64,000 bases of DNA from Anaspis maculata (GCA_949128115.1 OX421968.1:52779423-52843422), one strand, 5' to 3'. Positions 23,618 to 36,192 are shown, counted from the first letter of the stretch. Numbers and translations: made by a program. Notes: a model not told the origin generated them from the sequence alone.

Positions 23618-23959
23618 AAAATCATATCGTCATTGTTGGACTTCTGATCTGGAAAATTCAAAATCCGTTTCGAGATTAGACATTCAACACATTCATGAAT
23701 AATTCATTAGAAATCGAAAAAAAAAATCAGAGAAACGGGAATCGGTCGAACTTAGCACAATTTTGCAATGTTTTACATTCCACCCAGTAAAAAAAGTGAT
23801 TGGAAATAAAAACCTGATCTCGTCAATGGGATGGATTGCCAAGAGATGGATCAAAAAAACTGTGAAAACACATTCAAAATCGGTTGTGTCAATCCAAAGT
23901 TACGTTATTTTGAAAAAGGGCGAAATTTTCGATACCGTCATTCCAGTTGTTGAGCAGTT
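23618..23959. mobile_element. Half of an AACTGCTCAAC-type foldback (right arm)
   Basis: Runs from a TCATTGTTGGACTTCTGATC block, through GCACAATTTTGCAATGTTTTA, to an end that is the complement of AACTGCTCAACAACTGG, with TA at 23960-23961. The same arm occurs at 61190-61532, and in reverse at 53530-53788 plus 58480-58567. The left arm is missing, so it is a solo arm or truncated copy. Confidence 0.7.
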
Positions 23960-24192
23960 TATCTCCCACATTTAGAAATGAATTAAGGCTCCACGTCTCG
24001 ATCATGGACAATTTTGAAGTAGTTTTACTCAAAAAACATGTTTTTCATTGATTTTTCTCTCAACTTCAGTCAAGTTATGTATATTCGTCAAAAATAATTT
24101 CTGTTGAAATTCTTCCGTAAATCATTAGCTACAAGTGATTGACATCTAAAAATGATGGGCTGCATGAATCTTTTATTTCTACAAGATCTCAA

Positions 24193-26590
24193 AGCAAAGG
24201 ACCAGAAAAAGTGGTTTCGGTGAATTTGGCTAAATTTTTTATATGTTGTAGATCTTGATTCAGGAAATATATACCTGAAAAATTGGACCCCTCCTATGAA
24301 CAGTTTTTCCCCTACACCCCTAATAAGGCCAAAATTAGGAATAGTCTCAATTTTTTTGAAATTCATGAAACTGGTTCAAATCAAACTCGTGATCATGGGA
24401 AAAATAATTGAAAAAATCTAAGTTGTGAATTGGGGTAGTTATCAAGGGGGTTGGGGGTCGAAATTGAGAAAATAAATTGGAATTTCGGATTTTTTTATTC
24501 TCATAAAATCTGAACAGAATAATAATTGAGAAATAGTTTTGAAAAATCTGAATCAATTAATTGGGGGTTATTCTAGAGGGGGCTGGGGGTCGAAATCAAG
24601 AAAACGCAGTGAAATTCCGTAATTTGCGGTTCCTATAATATATGATTTTACAAGCAATGGGGAAATTGCTCGAAAAAATCTAAACCAATGAATTCGGGTG
24701 TTATTGAGGGGGTAGAGGGTCGAAATTAAGAGAACAGTGGAGTTCTGGAACTTCCAGTTTACTAGGAAGATCTGGGCGAATGACAAAATGATAATACAAC
24801 CAATGTGAATAATGACTGAGTTTATCGTTTCTCGATCATCCTCACCCCTTACCTCCTTAGTTCTCCCAGGGAACCATTATGATACCTACCCACAACCACA
24901 TTGAGGGCTGGGGGTGGGGGGTGGAATCGAGACTTGCAACAGCAATATTAATTACAGTTCTCGAGAAGCTCTCCACGGTTCTGTGTGCTGTCCATCATAT
25001 AGCTTGTGCCAAAAAAAAATGACTGGACTATCTTTTCTTTAATAAACATAATTCCTGCTTTTGGTCATTGGTTGATTCAATGGGATTCCAAAAATAGATC
25101 GATATTGGAAGTTATAGGCTCAATTTTTCAAATCTGAATTTTCAGATTTTGTCTTTTAATAAGAGTGATAGAACTTTGATAAGATTTTACTGTTATTTTT
25201 TGACATAAATACTCAGTATATCTCAACAAAATCATCTTCTTTCAACAAGACGGGGCTACGTGCCACAACAGCAGGAGAAACCTTGGGACTTGTTGGCCGA
25301 AAACTTCCAAGGAAGAACAATTTCGCGGAACGGTGATTTCAATTGGCCAGCGAGATCTTGCGATATTACGTCCCTGGACTTTTTTCTGTGGGTGTATGTG
25401 AAGTCTCTGGTATACAAGAACAAGCCTAGAACCATTGAAGCCCTAAGGGATAATATTGTGCGTGTTATTACTAAAATGCAGCCCGATATCTGCCAGAAAG
25501 TTATTACAAATTGGACTTCCCGTCTGCACGCCGTTTGACAAAGTCTAGGAGGCCATTTACTAGATGTTATTTTCCACGGATAATGTTGAAAACTGTTCCT
25601 TCACAAAAGAGTCAATTAGGTATCGTCGAGGGTATCGTTAACCCAGACATCATTTGTTTTCATTCCAATTTGAAGTTCTATCACTCTACCTCAATCTCAA
25701 CCATCTCAATTTATTGATTCAGATTTTTTTAAATTATGTCTCCATCACCCTTTTCCTGGAATGCTAATTCCTTTACTCGATTTCAACCCCCGCCCCCTCG
25801 ATAACTACTCCAATTCACAACCTATATTTTTTATTCTTCAACTTAATTCGAGCCAGTTTCATGAATTTCAAAATGCTTGAGACAAATTCTTATTTGGACT
25901 AGGACATGGCTGTAGGCAGATATTATGGTGGGTGGAAAAAGGGATGGTCGAGAAATGAAGAACTCAATCCTTATGCAGATTGGTTTTATTATCATTTTGT
26001 CATTCACCCAGTTCAATTTCTAGATCAACTGTAAGGTCCAGAATTTCATTGTTATCTTGATTTCGACCCTCTACTTCCTCAATAACACCAGAACTCATTG
26101 GTTTCGATTTTTTTGAATCATTTTCCCAATAATGGGAATCGCAAGTTTCGAAATGTCACTCCGTTCCCTTGGTTTTGACCCCCAGCCCCCTTTAGAATAA
26201 CCCCCAATATTGGATTTAGATTTTCCAAAATTATTTCTCGATTATTATCCTGTTCAGATTTTATAGGAATAAAAAATTTCGGAATTTAAATTTATTTTCT
26301 CAATTTCGACCCCCAATCTCCTTGATAACTACCCCAATTCACAACTTGGATTTTATAAATTATTTTTCTCTTGATCACAAGCTCGATGTCAACCAGTTTC
26401 ATGAATTTCAAAAAATTTGAGACTATTCCTAATTTTGGCCTTATTAGGGGTGTAGGGGAAAAACTGTTCATAGGAGGGGTCCAATTTTTCAGGAATATAT
26501 TTCTTGAATCAAGATTTACAACATATAAAAAATTTAGCCAAATTCACCGAAACCACTTTTCCATATAAAACGTGCGGGGTCCTTTGTTTG
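24193..26590. mobile_element. 2.4-kb palindrome with a transposase remnant in its loop
   Basis: The arms of about 650 bp (AAAGCAAAGGACC at the left end, GGTCCTTTGTTTGC at the right end) mirror through TTTCGGTGAATTTGGC, CACCCCTAATAAGGCC and several repeated ...GGGGGTCGAAAT blocks. The left arm contains three diverged tandem modules of 110-130 bp, each with GGGGGTTGGGGGTCG-type sequence. The loop (about 24930-25775) holds the mariner-like coding remnant at 25234-25565. The element's exact termini and target duplication are unclear. Confidence 0.75.
25234..25565 (+). pseudogene. Tc1/mariner-type transposase C-terminal fragment
   Basis: Reads FQQDGATCH (the motif around the second catalytic aspartate) at 25234. 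A +/-1 frameshift follows, then an open frame at 25260-25538 with LLAENFQGRTISR, NWPARSCDITSLDFFLW (third catalytic aspartate region) and ICQKVITNW. An apparent CGA-to-TGA stop interrupts the frame before SLGGHLLDVIFH. It belongs to the IS630/Tc1/mariner DDE superfamily, in the lineage widespread in insects. The N-terminal DNA-binding part and first aspartate are absent. It is non-functional as it stands. Confidence 0.85.
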
Positions 26591-26726
26591 CGAGGCCGTT
26601 TGACTTTAATTTTCGACCGATAACTCAGACACACTTGCTCCATATTTGGCATTATAACTTTTATATAGCTTTAATTCCGCTTTTTACCTTTTTGAATTCT
26701 AGAGAAAGCATTTCTGCCCCCTGTAC
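26591..26726. other. Short spacer
   Basis: 136 bp between two elements, with TTCGACCGATAACTCAGACA-type sequence. Nothing recognised. Confidence 0.3.
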
Positions 26727-27776
26727 AAAATAGTTATTTATGTAGTAAGAGCGTAAAGCGACTGTTTTAGGCCCGACGTATGTAAGTTGTTGCACATTCA
26801 GACAGAGGGCCTAAAACAGGCTTTACGCTTGAGCTGCATACAACGTTTTTTACACGACCCATTCTTTTTTTGAATTTGATTTTGAACCATAAAAGCCGAA
26901 AAACTGAAAAGCGATTATAGATCGATCAAGATAGCAATGACATCATGGGCACCTATGATTTTGTTTTTACTTGTCATTTAATAATTATCACTAGTGTCAG
27001 TGTCTTTTTTATTGAAAAGCACCCAGCAAGAATTTTCGTTTTTGAGGCGCTGCACTTCTCCCGCCGATGGCGATGGCTTCTCGAGCCACACTTGATCTTC
27101 TGCCGGAGAAGTCCAAAAAAATACATGAGAACGTAGGTATACCTATACTTAGCTGAAAAATCCAAGGTGGTGAAGCCTTCTACTTTGTGGTCCGTGTTTT
27201 TCATGCTGAAGACAACCCTTTCAGTTAAGGACGACACGGATTTTACCGCAAAGTTACAGCCTACGTGAAGAGACAGGCAGACGGGTACCTACAAAGAAAA
27301 ATATTCATTCGGCTACACGTTTTATGATGGCAACCTCGGCTTCGGGTCTGAAATCGCGCTCTTGTATCGAAAACGGCTATTCAAAATTTAGTATTTGCCT
27401 GCCCCCTCAAGAAAACTGAGCACGGAACTCTGAGAAATAGGAATCCGGCCAGAGCCGTCAACGCACATAACCTCACTTTTGGAGTTTCGAATATGTGTAT
27501 TTTCAAAGCAAACAATTCAACAAGAAGTTTAATAAGTGGAACCATACACCCTTCCCCGCCTTTGGGGGTGTCCCAAATGCCTCTGAGCTGTGCATTTCAA
27601 CAAATTTATTAGCTTGTGACATTTATTAATAATTACAGGCATTTGTTTTTTGACGCTTAAAAAACCAAAGCCCGAGGGCGTAAAAGTAAAAATTTTACGC
27701 CCTCGGGCTAAATGAGCCACTTTACGCCTGAAAATGAGGGTAAAAAGGCTCATTTTACACCCGGTCGTGTAAAAAC
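26727..27776. mobile_element. 1-kb dispersed repeat, copy 1
   Basis: Begins ATAGTTATTTATGTAG and ends GGTCGTGTAAAAA, and is nearly identical over its length to 59607-60641 in the same orientation. It has a 5' hairpin (GCGTAAAGC, CTGTTTTAGGCCC and complements GGGCCTAAAACAG, GCTTTACGC) and a 3' hairpin (CCCGAGGGCGTAAAA facing TTTTACGCCCTCGGG). TTTTTTACACGACC near 26853 is complementary to GGTCGTGTAAAAA at the right end. The minus strand has an exon-like segment with the donor TTTTTCAG-GTAAGTA-type context in copy 2; here it is TTTTTCAG-CTAAGTA, a mutated donor. Confidence 0.8.
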
Positions 27777-28023
27777 ACAGTTATTAGTTTGATGGTTTTA
27801 CCAGAGTATTGGTTTTACTGCGGAAATTATAAAATTCTCGGGTGAAAAACTTACCTTACACAGCCTTCGCATGGGATAAAATTTCTGATTGATTTGAAAG
27901 AAAATGCTTATCCATAAGTACATGATTTTCAAATGAAAGGTACTTGAGCCTATAATGGTATGTAAGAAATTTGACAACACATTCCTTGTGCAAAGATATA
28001 ATAACCAGATTCCAAAGAAGTAA
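27777..28023. other. No recognised gene
   Basis: AT-rich spacer without a recognisable coding or repeat signal. Short minus-strand ORFs here are fortuitous. Confidence 0.35.
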
Positions 28024-28490
28024 AAACAAGCGAATATGCCTCACGGGCGTGAGGCTCAGTAGCGCACTTCCTTTTTGAAGGATTATTGAACGCAAGATAT
28101 TAATATAGGGTATAATATTAGGGTTCTACCGTTATTTGGGCAGAAATTTCAATATGGCGGCAGAAGCATGAAATTCGGTTTGAAAATCAAAATGGTCGTA
28201 CAAGGCAAGGGTAAGTTCCAAGTTTCATGAAAATTGTTCCACCAATAAGAAATTTCAAGATGGTGGCGGAATGTTGAAATTTAGCTGGAAAATAAAAATG
28301 TTCGTACAAGACAAAATTAAGTTCAAGTTTCATGACAAGTTCCACTAATGAGAGATTTAAATATGGCGGCCAAGATGACGGCACGATCATGAAATTCGGC
28401 TCGAAAATAAGAATGATCGAACTAGACAAGGGTAAGTTCCAAGTTTTAAAACCAGTACAAACTCCGTTTCGTACCACGCCGAAAAACTAC
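28024..28490 (-). mobile_element. Helentron-like element, 3' end and satellites (reverse)
   Basis: Starts with the reversed terminal block ACAAGCGAATATGCCTCACG, whose GCCTCACGGGCGTGAGGC is a strong hairpin. The subterminal repeat GTAGCGCACTTCC follows. Then come about three copies of the 118-bp satellite (AATATGGCGGC, TTCCACCAATAAGAAATTTC). The copy is cut off at about 28490 beside the 28507-29645 palindrome, and its microsatellite end is not found. Confidence 0.7.
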
Positions 28491-28506
28491 TGTTCAAGCT
28501 TACTGG

Positions 28507-29645
28507 ACAGGGAGCTGGTGCCTCAAAACTTACGTCATAAGGTACATGATTTTAACCCTGTAGGTCTAATGTGTGTTGATAAGGTTCTTCAAAATTGCTT
28601 GTTCTTACATGTCAGACCGGGGGCTTTAGGCTGGTATGAGCTTGTCAATTTTCGAAAAAATAGCCAAAAATTCACGTTATAAGGTACACGAATGAAACTA
28701 ACTGGATTTTGTGTGGGAACATCCCCTTGATCGAAAATCTGGTCGTGAGACAAAATTTTTGGAGGCTTTCAGTCCATAAGACAAGTTTGAAATTTTCAAA
28801 AAAGACCAAAATTCATCAATTTTTTCACAGGCGTTTTGTTAACTAACCCACTAAGTGTGATATTTTTTTGTGGTAATTGTTGACGACGACTACTTCTCGA
28901 CTAGCATTTTCTAAGAGTTAGGCAACCACTTAAACAGCTATATAGGACGCTTCCTTCTTGCATGTACTTACGTCGTAGGACAAGTAATGGAAAGAAGGGG
29001 CATTTTACAGTGGAAATAGTGGTTTCCCCAGGAAACTACGGTCGACGAACGTGATGTTGTGGTGGTGTCTACCTACCGTGAAAAGTTGGTGGCTGAAGTC
29101 GAGAAATAGAGTGGTCGTCAACAATTACCATTTTTGTAATCAGGATAAAAGCTGGAATCGATTTCGATGCTAAAATACAGGGTGTACGATTTGAGAAAAA
29201 TTTTTCGATGTTGCACCCTGTAAGCGTTGTAGGTACCATTAAAAATTTTTATGGACAGATTCGAAACCTACGTAAAAAATCATGAAACATCGTTTTTCAT
29301 TCCTAAAACTATGTCAGAGGAGCAGTCTCCAGGAGGAGGTGAATTTTGGCCCTTTTTGAAAATTTCAAACTTGTCTTATGGACCGAGAGCCCCCAAAAAT
29401 TTTGCCTTCTGACCCGATTTCTGATTAAGGGGATGTTCCCATACAAAAGCCCGTTGGTTTCATTCATTGTACCTTATGACGTAAATTTTTGACATTTTTC
29501 GAAAATTGACAAGCTCATACCAGCCTCAAGCTCCGGTCTGACATGTGAGACAAAGCAATTTTGAACAACCTCATCAACGCACATTAGACCTACAGGGTTA
29601 AAATCAGGTACCTTATGACGTAAGTTTTGAGGCACCAGCTCCCTG
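28507..29645. mobile_element. 1.1-kb palindrome, ACAGGGAGCTGG ends
   Basis: The left end ACAGGGAGCTGGTGCC is mirrored by GGCACCAGCTCCCTGT. The arms run to a centre near 29075 and share blocks such as CTTACGTCATAAGGTAC and TTTTAACCCTGTAGGTC. A 45-bp ACAGGGTGTACGA to TGCACCCTGT minihairpin lies at 29178-29222. The ORF at 28332-28682 spans its boundary and is not a gene. Confidence 0.8.
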
Positions 29646-30565
29646 TTCATACCTACAACACTCGGTGAGGAAAACTGACTGACGATTGACCTCAGTGTTT
29701 CTTTCTTTGGTGTCTCCTCGGCGTCCCCAAGCTTACAGGTGCGAAGACTTGGTGTTGAACGGGACGCATTCTACACACATCTTGGGGTCATAGTGAAATT
29801 CAGGTGTTATTGAACAACAACTAAGAACATCAATAGGAAGTATAACGTGCTCCCCACGAGTAACCCTTGCGTTGTTTTTCTTATTTTATCATTGGCTTCA
29901 TTCATAAGACAGGAGCAGTTACCGCTACGCTCCTTCGGAACTGTTGGCGTCTTACGAACGCATTGTTGGAAGTAGTGGTGACTGGCGGTGACACATCCAG
30001 CGCCGCGTCAAGAATAGCCGGAATAGGGTAGTGACCGATTTTTTTTTAATATTATTTTTTTTAAGTTCACTTCTTGATAAGTGACGCTATATAGTTAACA
30101 GATTTTTTTTCGTTAGTTTTCTTGGTGAAAAAAAAATTATGAAAGTTTTCGATCATTTCAAATTTGGCGCGATGACGTCACAATCTTTCATAGGCGGAGA
30201 AGCAGGCTTGACAACACTACAGAACTTACTACAAAAAGCACTAGCGTCAACCCGTCAACGCTCATAACAGCTGATTGTTATATTGTTAACGCTTTGTGCC
30301 GTGATTCGTGTTGTTTAGTTGTTTTGCTTGAAAATATGGAGCCCGATTATGAACAGGCGACTTCCCAAAATTTACCCATGGTAAAATCTTTCATGATTCA
30401 TTAATATTTCAAAACTACATCAGACTTTAATGGTTATGTTATGCTGGCAAACGTCAACGTCAACACTGACGCACAGGCAACGGAGGTGGGGTCATCCCCA
30501 CTACTGTCAAAAGATTGAAACGTCACAGCCCGCCTTACAGCTCGGTGGATTTGAAATCGTTTGAT
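29646..30565. other. No recognised gene
   Basis: About 0.9 kb of unique-looking sequence, including TTTGGCGCGATGACGTCACA near 30162 (a CRE-like TGACGTCA). GACGTCAC-type motifs also occur inside the element at 34165-36152, so this may be part of another decayed repeat. Confidence 0.35.
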
Positions 30566-33500
30566 TTTTAGCGCATTTTCCATCTTGATGAAAATCGCTA
30601 TTGCAACCGCTTTGTCCGTCCGTCCGTCCGTTCCTCGATCTCCTCCCAAACTAGACGCCCTAGCTTTCTAATTTTTCGCTGTTACATAGCTGCCACTCCC
30701 AAAGGAGGGCTAGGCTATATTGAATGTCTATATTGCGCCGCCAACATAGAGAAAATCGCCCCCGATTAACTTGAAATAACATGATATTGCAATTTCTCCC
30801 AGACCTACTGCTCTGGTGTTCTCATTTTATGAATAATACATAGTTGCCACTTATAAACGTAGGCCCAGAAACATTCCGCCTTCAATATGCGCCGCCAATA
30901 TGAAAAAATTGCTAAAAACCGCCCCCAATCACTTTAAAATTGAAAACCGCCCCCAATCACTTTAAAATTAAAAACATAAACCCTAAGACAAAGCGATCTA
31001 ATTCTTTCGGTATATGAACAGCTGACTAAAAATGGAAAAGGATAGGCTACTTTTGGTTAGTCGCCGCCCCCAGATTCCGCCTCCAAACGACAAATAGTGC
31101 AACTTTCACAATTTTACTGATTGAGATGTTCTCTCAAACATTTAGAAACTACCAACTCAAATTGTGCAACATTTGCTTAGCCGAACGCTGCCGCTCCCAC
31201 ACGCTGCCCCCAAACTTAGAGATAAATGAAAAACATGAACCCGAAGACATAACGATCTAAGTCTTTCGCTATATAAACTGCTTGACAATTGAACTGCAAC
31301 ACCTAAAAATTAAGTGCGTTTTCAAATTGAGATAGCTCGAAAAATATTCGACGGATTCCAGAAATTCAGGCATGTGAGAAAAGATCATTTCTTTGACTAT
31401 CGATTGCTGGTATTGATGATAAGTTTGAGTGCACAATTTGTCATATACAGGGTGCCAACGGAGAGCGTGCAGATATCGGCAATCTTTCACCTTGTACAAC
31501 TTTCGGAAAAAAAGTCCGATATTTTTTTTATCACCTGCGTTTGAAAGGTTGTATCATTATGCCGAAACAGTTTTGGAATTCTGACCCTAACTTTTTTTTT
31601 CGAAAAATTGTGCTCAATTTCCTGAAATATGCACTTTCTGATTAAGAAAAAGAAATAGAGACATTGTTTGTTCTCAAACGGCGTCCATATTGAATTTGCT
31701 TACGAAGATTTTCATTTGAGCCTCCACATCCCCTAGAAACTACCCCTTTTGGGACACCGTCTAACAACAAGATATGCAATGCTTCATTTAAAAGGTCTAA
31801 GAAAAGTACTCATCAACAATTGGATTGAAATAAGGATACTACGATGACCCCACACGTACAGCTCCCTAAAAACCACCCCTTGACAGGGTTGGACTGATAA
31901 GACATGCAATACAAAAGTTCTTTCAACTCGTAAATAACGCATCAAGGTAAAGGGTATGCGATATTGAAGGGGTGGTTGGAGGGGTAGTTGAAGGGGTAGT
32001 TTCGGGTAGATATGTGAATGAAATCATCGTAGCGGCAAACTATTGCGACAGATTTTTAAAAAATTCAAACAAATGAGGTATTGCGGAAGTACTGGTTTTT
32101 TAAAGAGTAGTTTTTTTCTCGAGAGGGTAGCTGTTGGGATGACCTACGCAAAGGGTCATCGTGTAGCATCACTTTTCAAGTGGAACAGTTGAAAAAGATG
32201 TATTTTGAAATTTTCATGTATTGCATGTCTTATCATACCAACCCTGTCCCTGTCCCTTGAAGTCAAGGGGTGGTTTCTAGGGAGCTGTACGTGTGGGTTC
32301 ATCGTAGCAATATCCTTTAATCCAATTATTGATGAGTACTTTTCTTAGACCTTTTAAATGAAGCATTGTTTATCTTGTTGTGAGACGGTGTCCCAAAAGG
32401 GGTAGTTTCTAGGGGATGTGGAGGCTCAAATGAAAATCTTCGTAGGCGAATTCAATATGGATGCCGTCGCCGTTTCAAAACAAACCATGCCTCTATTTCT
32501 TTTTCTTAATCAGCAAGTGCATATTTCAGAAAATTGAGCACAATTTTTTGAAAAAAAAAGTTAGGGTCAAATTTTCAAAACCGTTTCGGCATAATGAGAC
32601 ACAACCTTTCAAAAGCAAGTGATAGAAAAAATCTCGAACTTTTTTTTCGAAAGTTGTACAAGGTGAAAGACTGCCCATATCTGCACGCTCTCCGTTGGCA
32701 CCCTGTATATGACAAATTGTGCAATCAAACTTATCATCAATACCAGCACTCGATAGTCAAAGAAATGATCTTTCCTCACATGCCTGAATTTCTGAATCCG
32801 TCAAATATTTTCCGAGCTATCTCTTTCTGAAAACGCACCTAATTTTTAGGTGTTGCAGTTCAATTGTCAAGCAGTTTAGATAGCTGACTGAAAATGGAGA
32901 AGGATAGGCTACTTGTGATATGGCGCCGCCTCTAGCTTCCACTCCCCAAAGAAAAAAAGTGCAACTTTCAACAATTCAGACTGATTCAGATGTTGATGTT
33001 ACCTAAACATAGATAAACTGCCAGCTCAAACTGTGCAAGAATTTCTTTGTCAAACTCTGCCGCTCCCGCACGTCGCCCCCAAAGTAAGAGATAAATGTAA
33101 AACATAAACCTGAAGATTAACGATCTAATTCTTCCGCTATATGTATAGATGACTAAAAATGGGAAAAGATAGCTTACTTTTGATTAATCGCCGCCTCCAG
33201 CTCCCGCCCCCAAACAAAAAAAAAATGCAACTTTCATAATTTTCACTGAATTGTCATATTTCCTTACACATTTGAAAACCCCCAACTCAAACTGTGCAAC
33301 AGTCACTTTCTCGAATGCTGCCGCCCCCACACGCTGCCCTCAAAGTAAGAGATGAATGAAAAACATAAACCCGAAGACATAACGATCTGATTCTTTCGCT
33401 ATATGGATAGCCGACTAAAAATGGGAAAGAATAGGCTACTGTTGATTAGTGGCTGCTCCCAGCTTCCGCCTCCAAACAAAAATATATTGATGATTGAAAG

Positions 33501-33690
33501 AATTTCCATTCAAATCTGTTTCATTGACAAGTACCCCATTCTGATAACAAAAAATCACAATGAGTTTCGACTGAAGAAAGTGGGCAAAGAATGATGTTTC
33601 CCCTTCAACCAAATTTCTTTACATTCATAATATGCCTCTTTAAGAAAATGCGCTACTGAGACTCACGCACGTGAAGGCATACTCACTTGT
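30566..33690 (+). mobile_element. Helentron-like element with internal satellite, interrupted
   Basis: The left end TTTTTAGCGCATTTTC is followed by a CCGTCCGTCCGTCCGT microsatellite. Tandem units of about 250-260 bp follow, with starts at 30973, 31232, 33112 and 33361 (each AACATAAACC-type, then GACATAACGATCT, then GCTGACTAAAAATGG). The right end has AAAATGCGCTACTGAGACTC, the hairpin ACTCACGCACGTGA, and ACTCACTTGT at 33690. AGCGCATTTTC and GAAAATGCGCT are inverted subterminal repeats. A 1.6-kb palindrome (31276-32876) has inserted into one satellite unit. Confidence 0.72.
31276..32876. mobile_element. 1.6-kb palindrome, AACTGCTTGAC ends, inserted in satellite
   Basis: Ends AACTGCTTGACAATTGAACT and the complement, flanked by TA (31274-31275 and 32877-32878). 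Removing it and one TA restores the CGCTATA-GATAGCTGACT junction seen in intact satellite units at 33390-33416, which supports a TA target duplication. The arms mirror to a centre near 32075. They include CATATACAGGGTGCCAACGG and GGGGTAGTTTC-type blocks. There is no transposase. Confidence 0.87.
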
Positions 33691-34164
33691 TTTTTATATT
33701 TTTCGATGGTGGTCACTACCCTTTTATAATCTGGTCTTGGAGAATTTCACCCAGTGCTAAAGCTCGATGGTCTATATTCAACAAGCGATTCACATTAGGT
33801 GAGAAAAAACTAATAATCTCCAAAAATTCAAAACAGCACGTAAGGTAAACAGCACCAAACAAAACTCTTGAACACATAAAATGTCAGAATGGCACTTGCG
33901 AACATCAAAATTTAACGTTTCTCTCATTTTTCCACCTCCCATTCTTATCGCTCATCATGCTACCAAAATGTAGCGAACTTCCGAGCCGCTACAAAACATG
34001 GCGTCCGTTCCGAGCGGAGCGGAAAAGTAGCACACCGTTCACCAGACAGATCAGTAATAGTTCCACAACTGTTGTGACTTATGAATGCGCCCATTGTTTC
34101 CCATGCAATCTAAACCAGCACAAACATATTCTGACAGTTGACAAAAGTGTCAACGAACCACTGG
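33691..34164. other. No recognised gene
   Basis: Unique-looking spacer. The 88-codon ORF starting at 33957 extends into the next element and has no recognisable domain. Confidence 0.35.
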
Positions 34165-36152
34165 GGGAAATTAGGCATTTCCACATGACGTCACGAGCTC
34201 GTCCGTGTTGCCAACCTAGTTGAATTTATAACGTCAAAAAAGTGTTAGGGAACGACCCGCGTTGTTATGATTGTAAAAAAAGTACTTTTTTGAGATTTTG
34301 GATACAGTAGGAAGCAAGTTTGTGCGTGATAATTGTTCACGAAACTTTGGCGCTTCGATCAATACTGATAGTTGGAGATGTGCTGCCCCAAATAGCTCAA
34401 TAAACAAGAAAGTTTGGTGGAGTGCTTAAATCATTTTCGTCTAAAAAAAAAGAAATCCGTAGAGCATCTCAGGAAGTATTTCAAAGTGCCAAGAAATGCG
34501 ACTCAAAGACATCTGGGAAGGAGAAAATATGCCAGTTTATTATCCTGCCGATAAGGTAAGAAGCTGACTAAATTGTTAGAATAGAAAATAAATGTGAGAT
34601 GATTTTACAAATTATCCATTACTAAGCGCCCTTCTGATTTCAGAACGTATGGCTGTGGCAAAAACTGTGACCTGTGGCGATCGTGAAATGGGGAAAATCC
34701 AGCGACCAAGGAATTTTTAAGTTGACCACAATGTTACCTCAAATCCTGCTTACAAGAAGAAATTTCAGGATTTTTTAAGCAATGTGTCTTGCCGCGATGA
34801 AGCCATCAACTGAAAATTCAAGATTGTCAAGTCAGGTGTACGATTTGGTCAACAGAAGATGAAGATACTCGGAGCCGATCCCATGTGGTTCACATGTGCT
34901 TATATCACAGCAAATATTACAACTATAGTGAAGTAGAAAATGGAAACTATTGTCAATTCAAACATCTAGGCTTGTGAAAGCAATGGAGAAAGCATGACTA
35001 GAGATGTAGAGGGCTCAATGAACGTGAACGTTGGGTTGGAGTTTGGAGTGGTTGAATCTTTTTTTTGAGGAAAAAATGAGAAATTCATGGTTTTCTCGAA
35101 ACGCTGGGGCTCGTGGAAGTACGAGGCATCACAGAATGTATCCCAAAGTGCCAAGAAATGGAAAGAAGGAAGGAAGGAATACACTAGAAAAAATATACGG
35201 AGGTTGGACCGATAACAATTAGGATGGGTAACTAAATTGCTGTAATACAGTTATGATGTTTGCACAAAATTATCTGTTGCTAAGCCTATTTAGTTTCAGG
35301 AAGTACCTACCTGTGTCAAGAATTGTGGCCTTCGGCAATCTAAAAATGGGAAAATCTACGGACTGAGGAATTGCTACGTCGCGTCGACCACAATTTGGAG
35401 CATAGAATCCTCAATAGAACAATAAATATTTGTATTTTTAAGAAATATATCTTGACACAATCAAGTTGTAGTTGAAAATTCAATATCGTTAAATCAGGTG
35501 TAAAATTTCTGTCAAGTAGGGCTCCGGTGACCGATTACATCTTCGGTGGCCGAACAGATGTTCGAGTTAAACTTCCATGTTTTGCCTCTGTCCATATTCT
35601 ACAACCGAAGTGAAGACATTCCTGCACTTTTAAAATATAAAATATAAACAAAAACTATTGTTTGTTTCTTTAATCCAGCAGTAAAAGCTGGGCCTCAAGT
35701 ATTTGGGTGATTGGGAAGCACAAACCGAAGAGGTACATACCTAGCCCCACACAAGGCCTATCACTCCAGCAATGCCGGGAACGTAAACCCCCAACATTCA
35801 GGTGAGGTTTGGAGGCAAAGTTCATGCCCAATTTTGTCGGAAAATATGAATTTTCACCACTACCCTGTGCAGTTAACCTAACAAGTTTGGCTTGCTTTTT
35901 CACAAAAAAACACACTTTTCCACGAGAACTTATTTTGCAGGCGCATTAAGGACATTGCTTCGAACTTGATACAAAAGTTTCAAACTCAAACTCAAAAAGG
36001 TAGCCGAGGAAAAAAATGCAGAAACTGGAACTCCATAAGCGCCCTGTAGTTTGGTTGTTCCCAAACATTATTTGGTTCAAAGTTGGCGGGCAATTCTGGA
36101 CAGTTGGCAACACTGCTGTGACGTCAATGGAAATGCCTAATTGGTCATGATA
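34165..36152. mobile_element. 2-kb element with diverged inverted ends and a duplicated exon-like unit
   Basis: The ends share ATTAGGCATTTCCA, TGACGTCAC and GTTGCCAAC in inverted orientation. Inside, a unit of about 650 bp occurs twice (34440-34960 and 35090-35600). Each has AAAGTGCCAAGAAATG, a GATAA(G/C)-type boundary, a roughly 80-bp intron-like stretch ending TTTCAG, and a block encoding a CxxNC motif (YGCGKNCDLW in one, TCVKNCGLRQ in the other). The first copy has a proper GTAAGA donor after PVYYPADK. The frames are broken, so it looks like a decayed multi-exon transposon gene of unknown family. Confidence 0.45.
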
Positions 36153-36192
36153 GGCGGTGTGCATTTAAGCTGCGACACACTATCGTAGTCGT

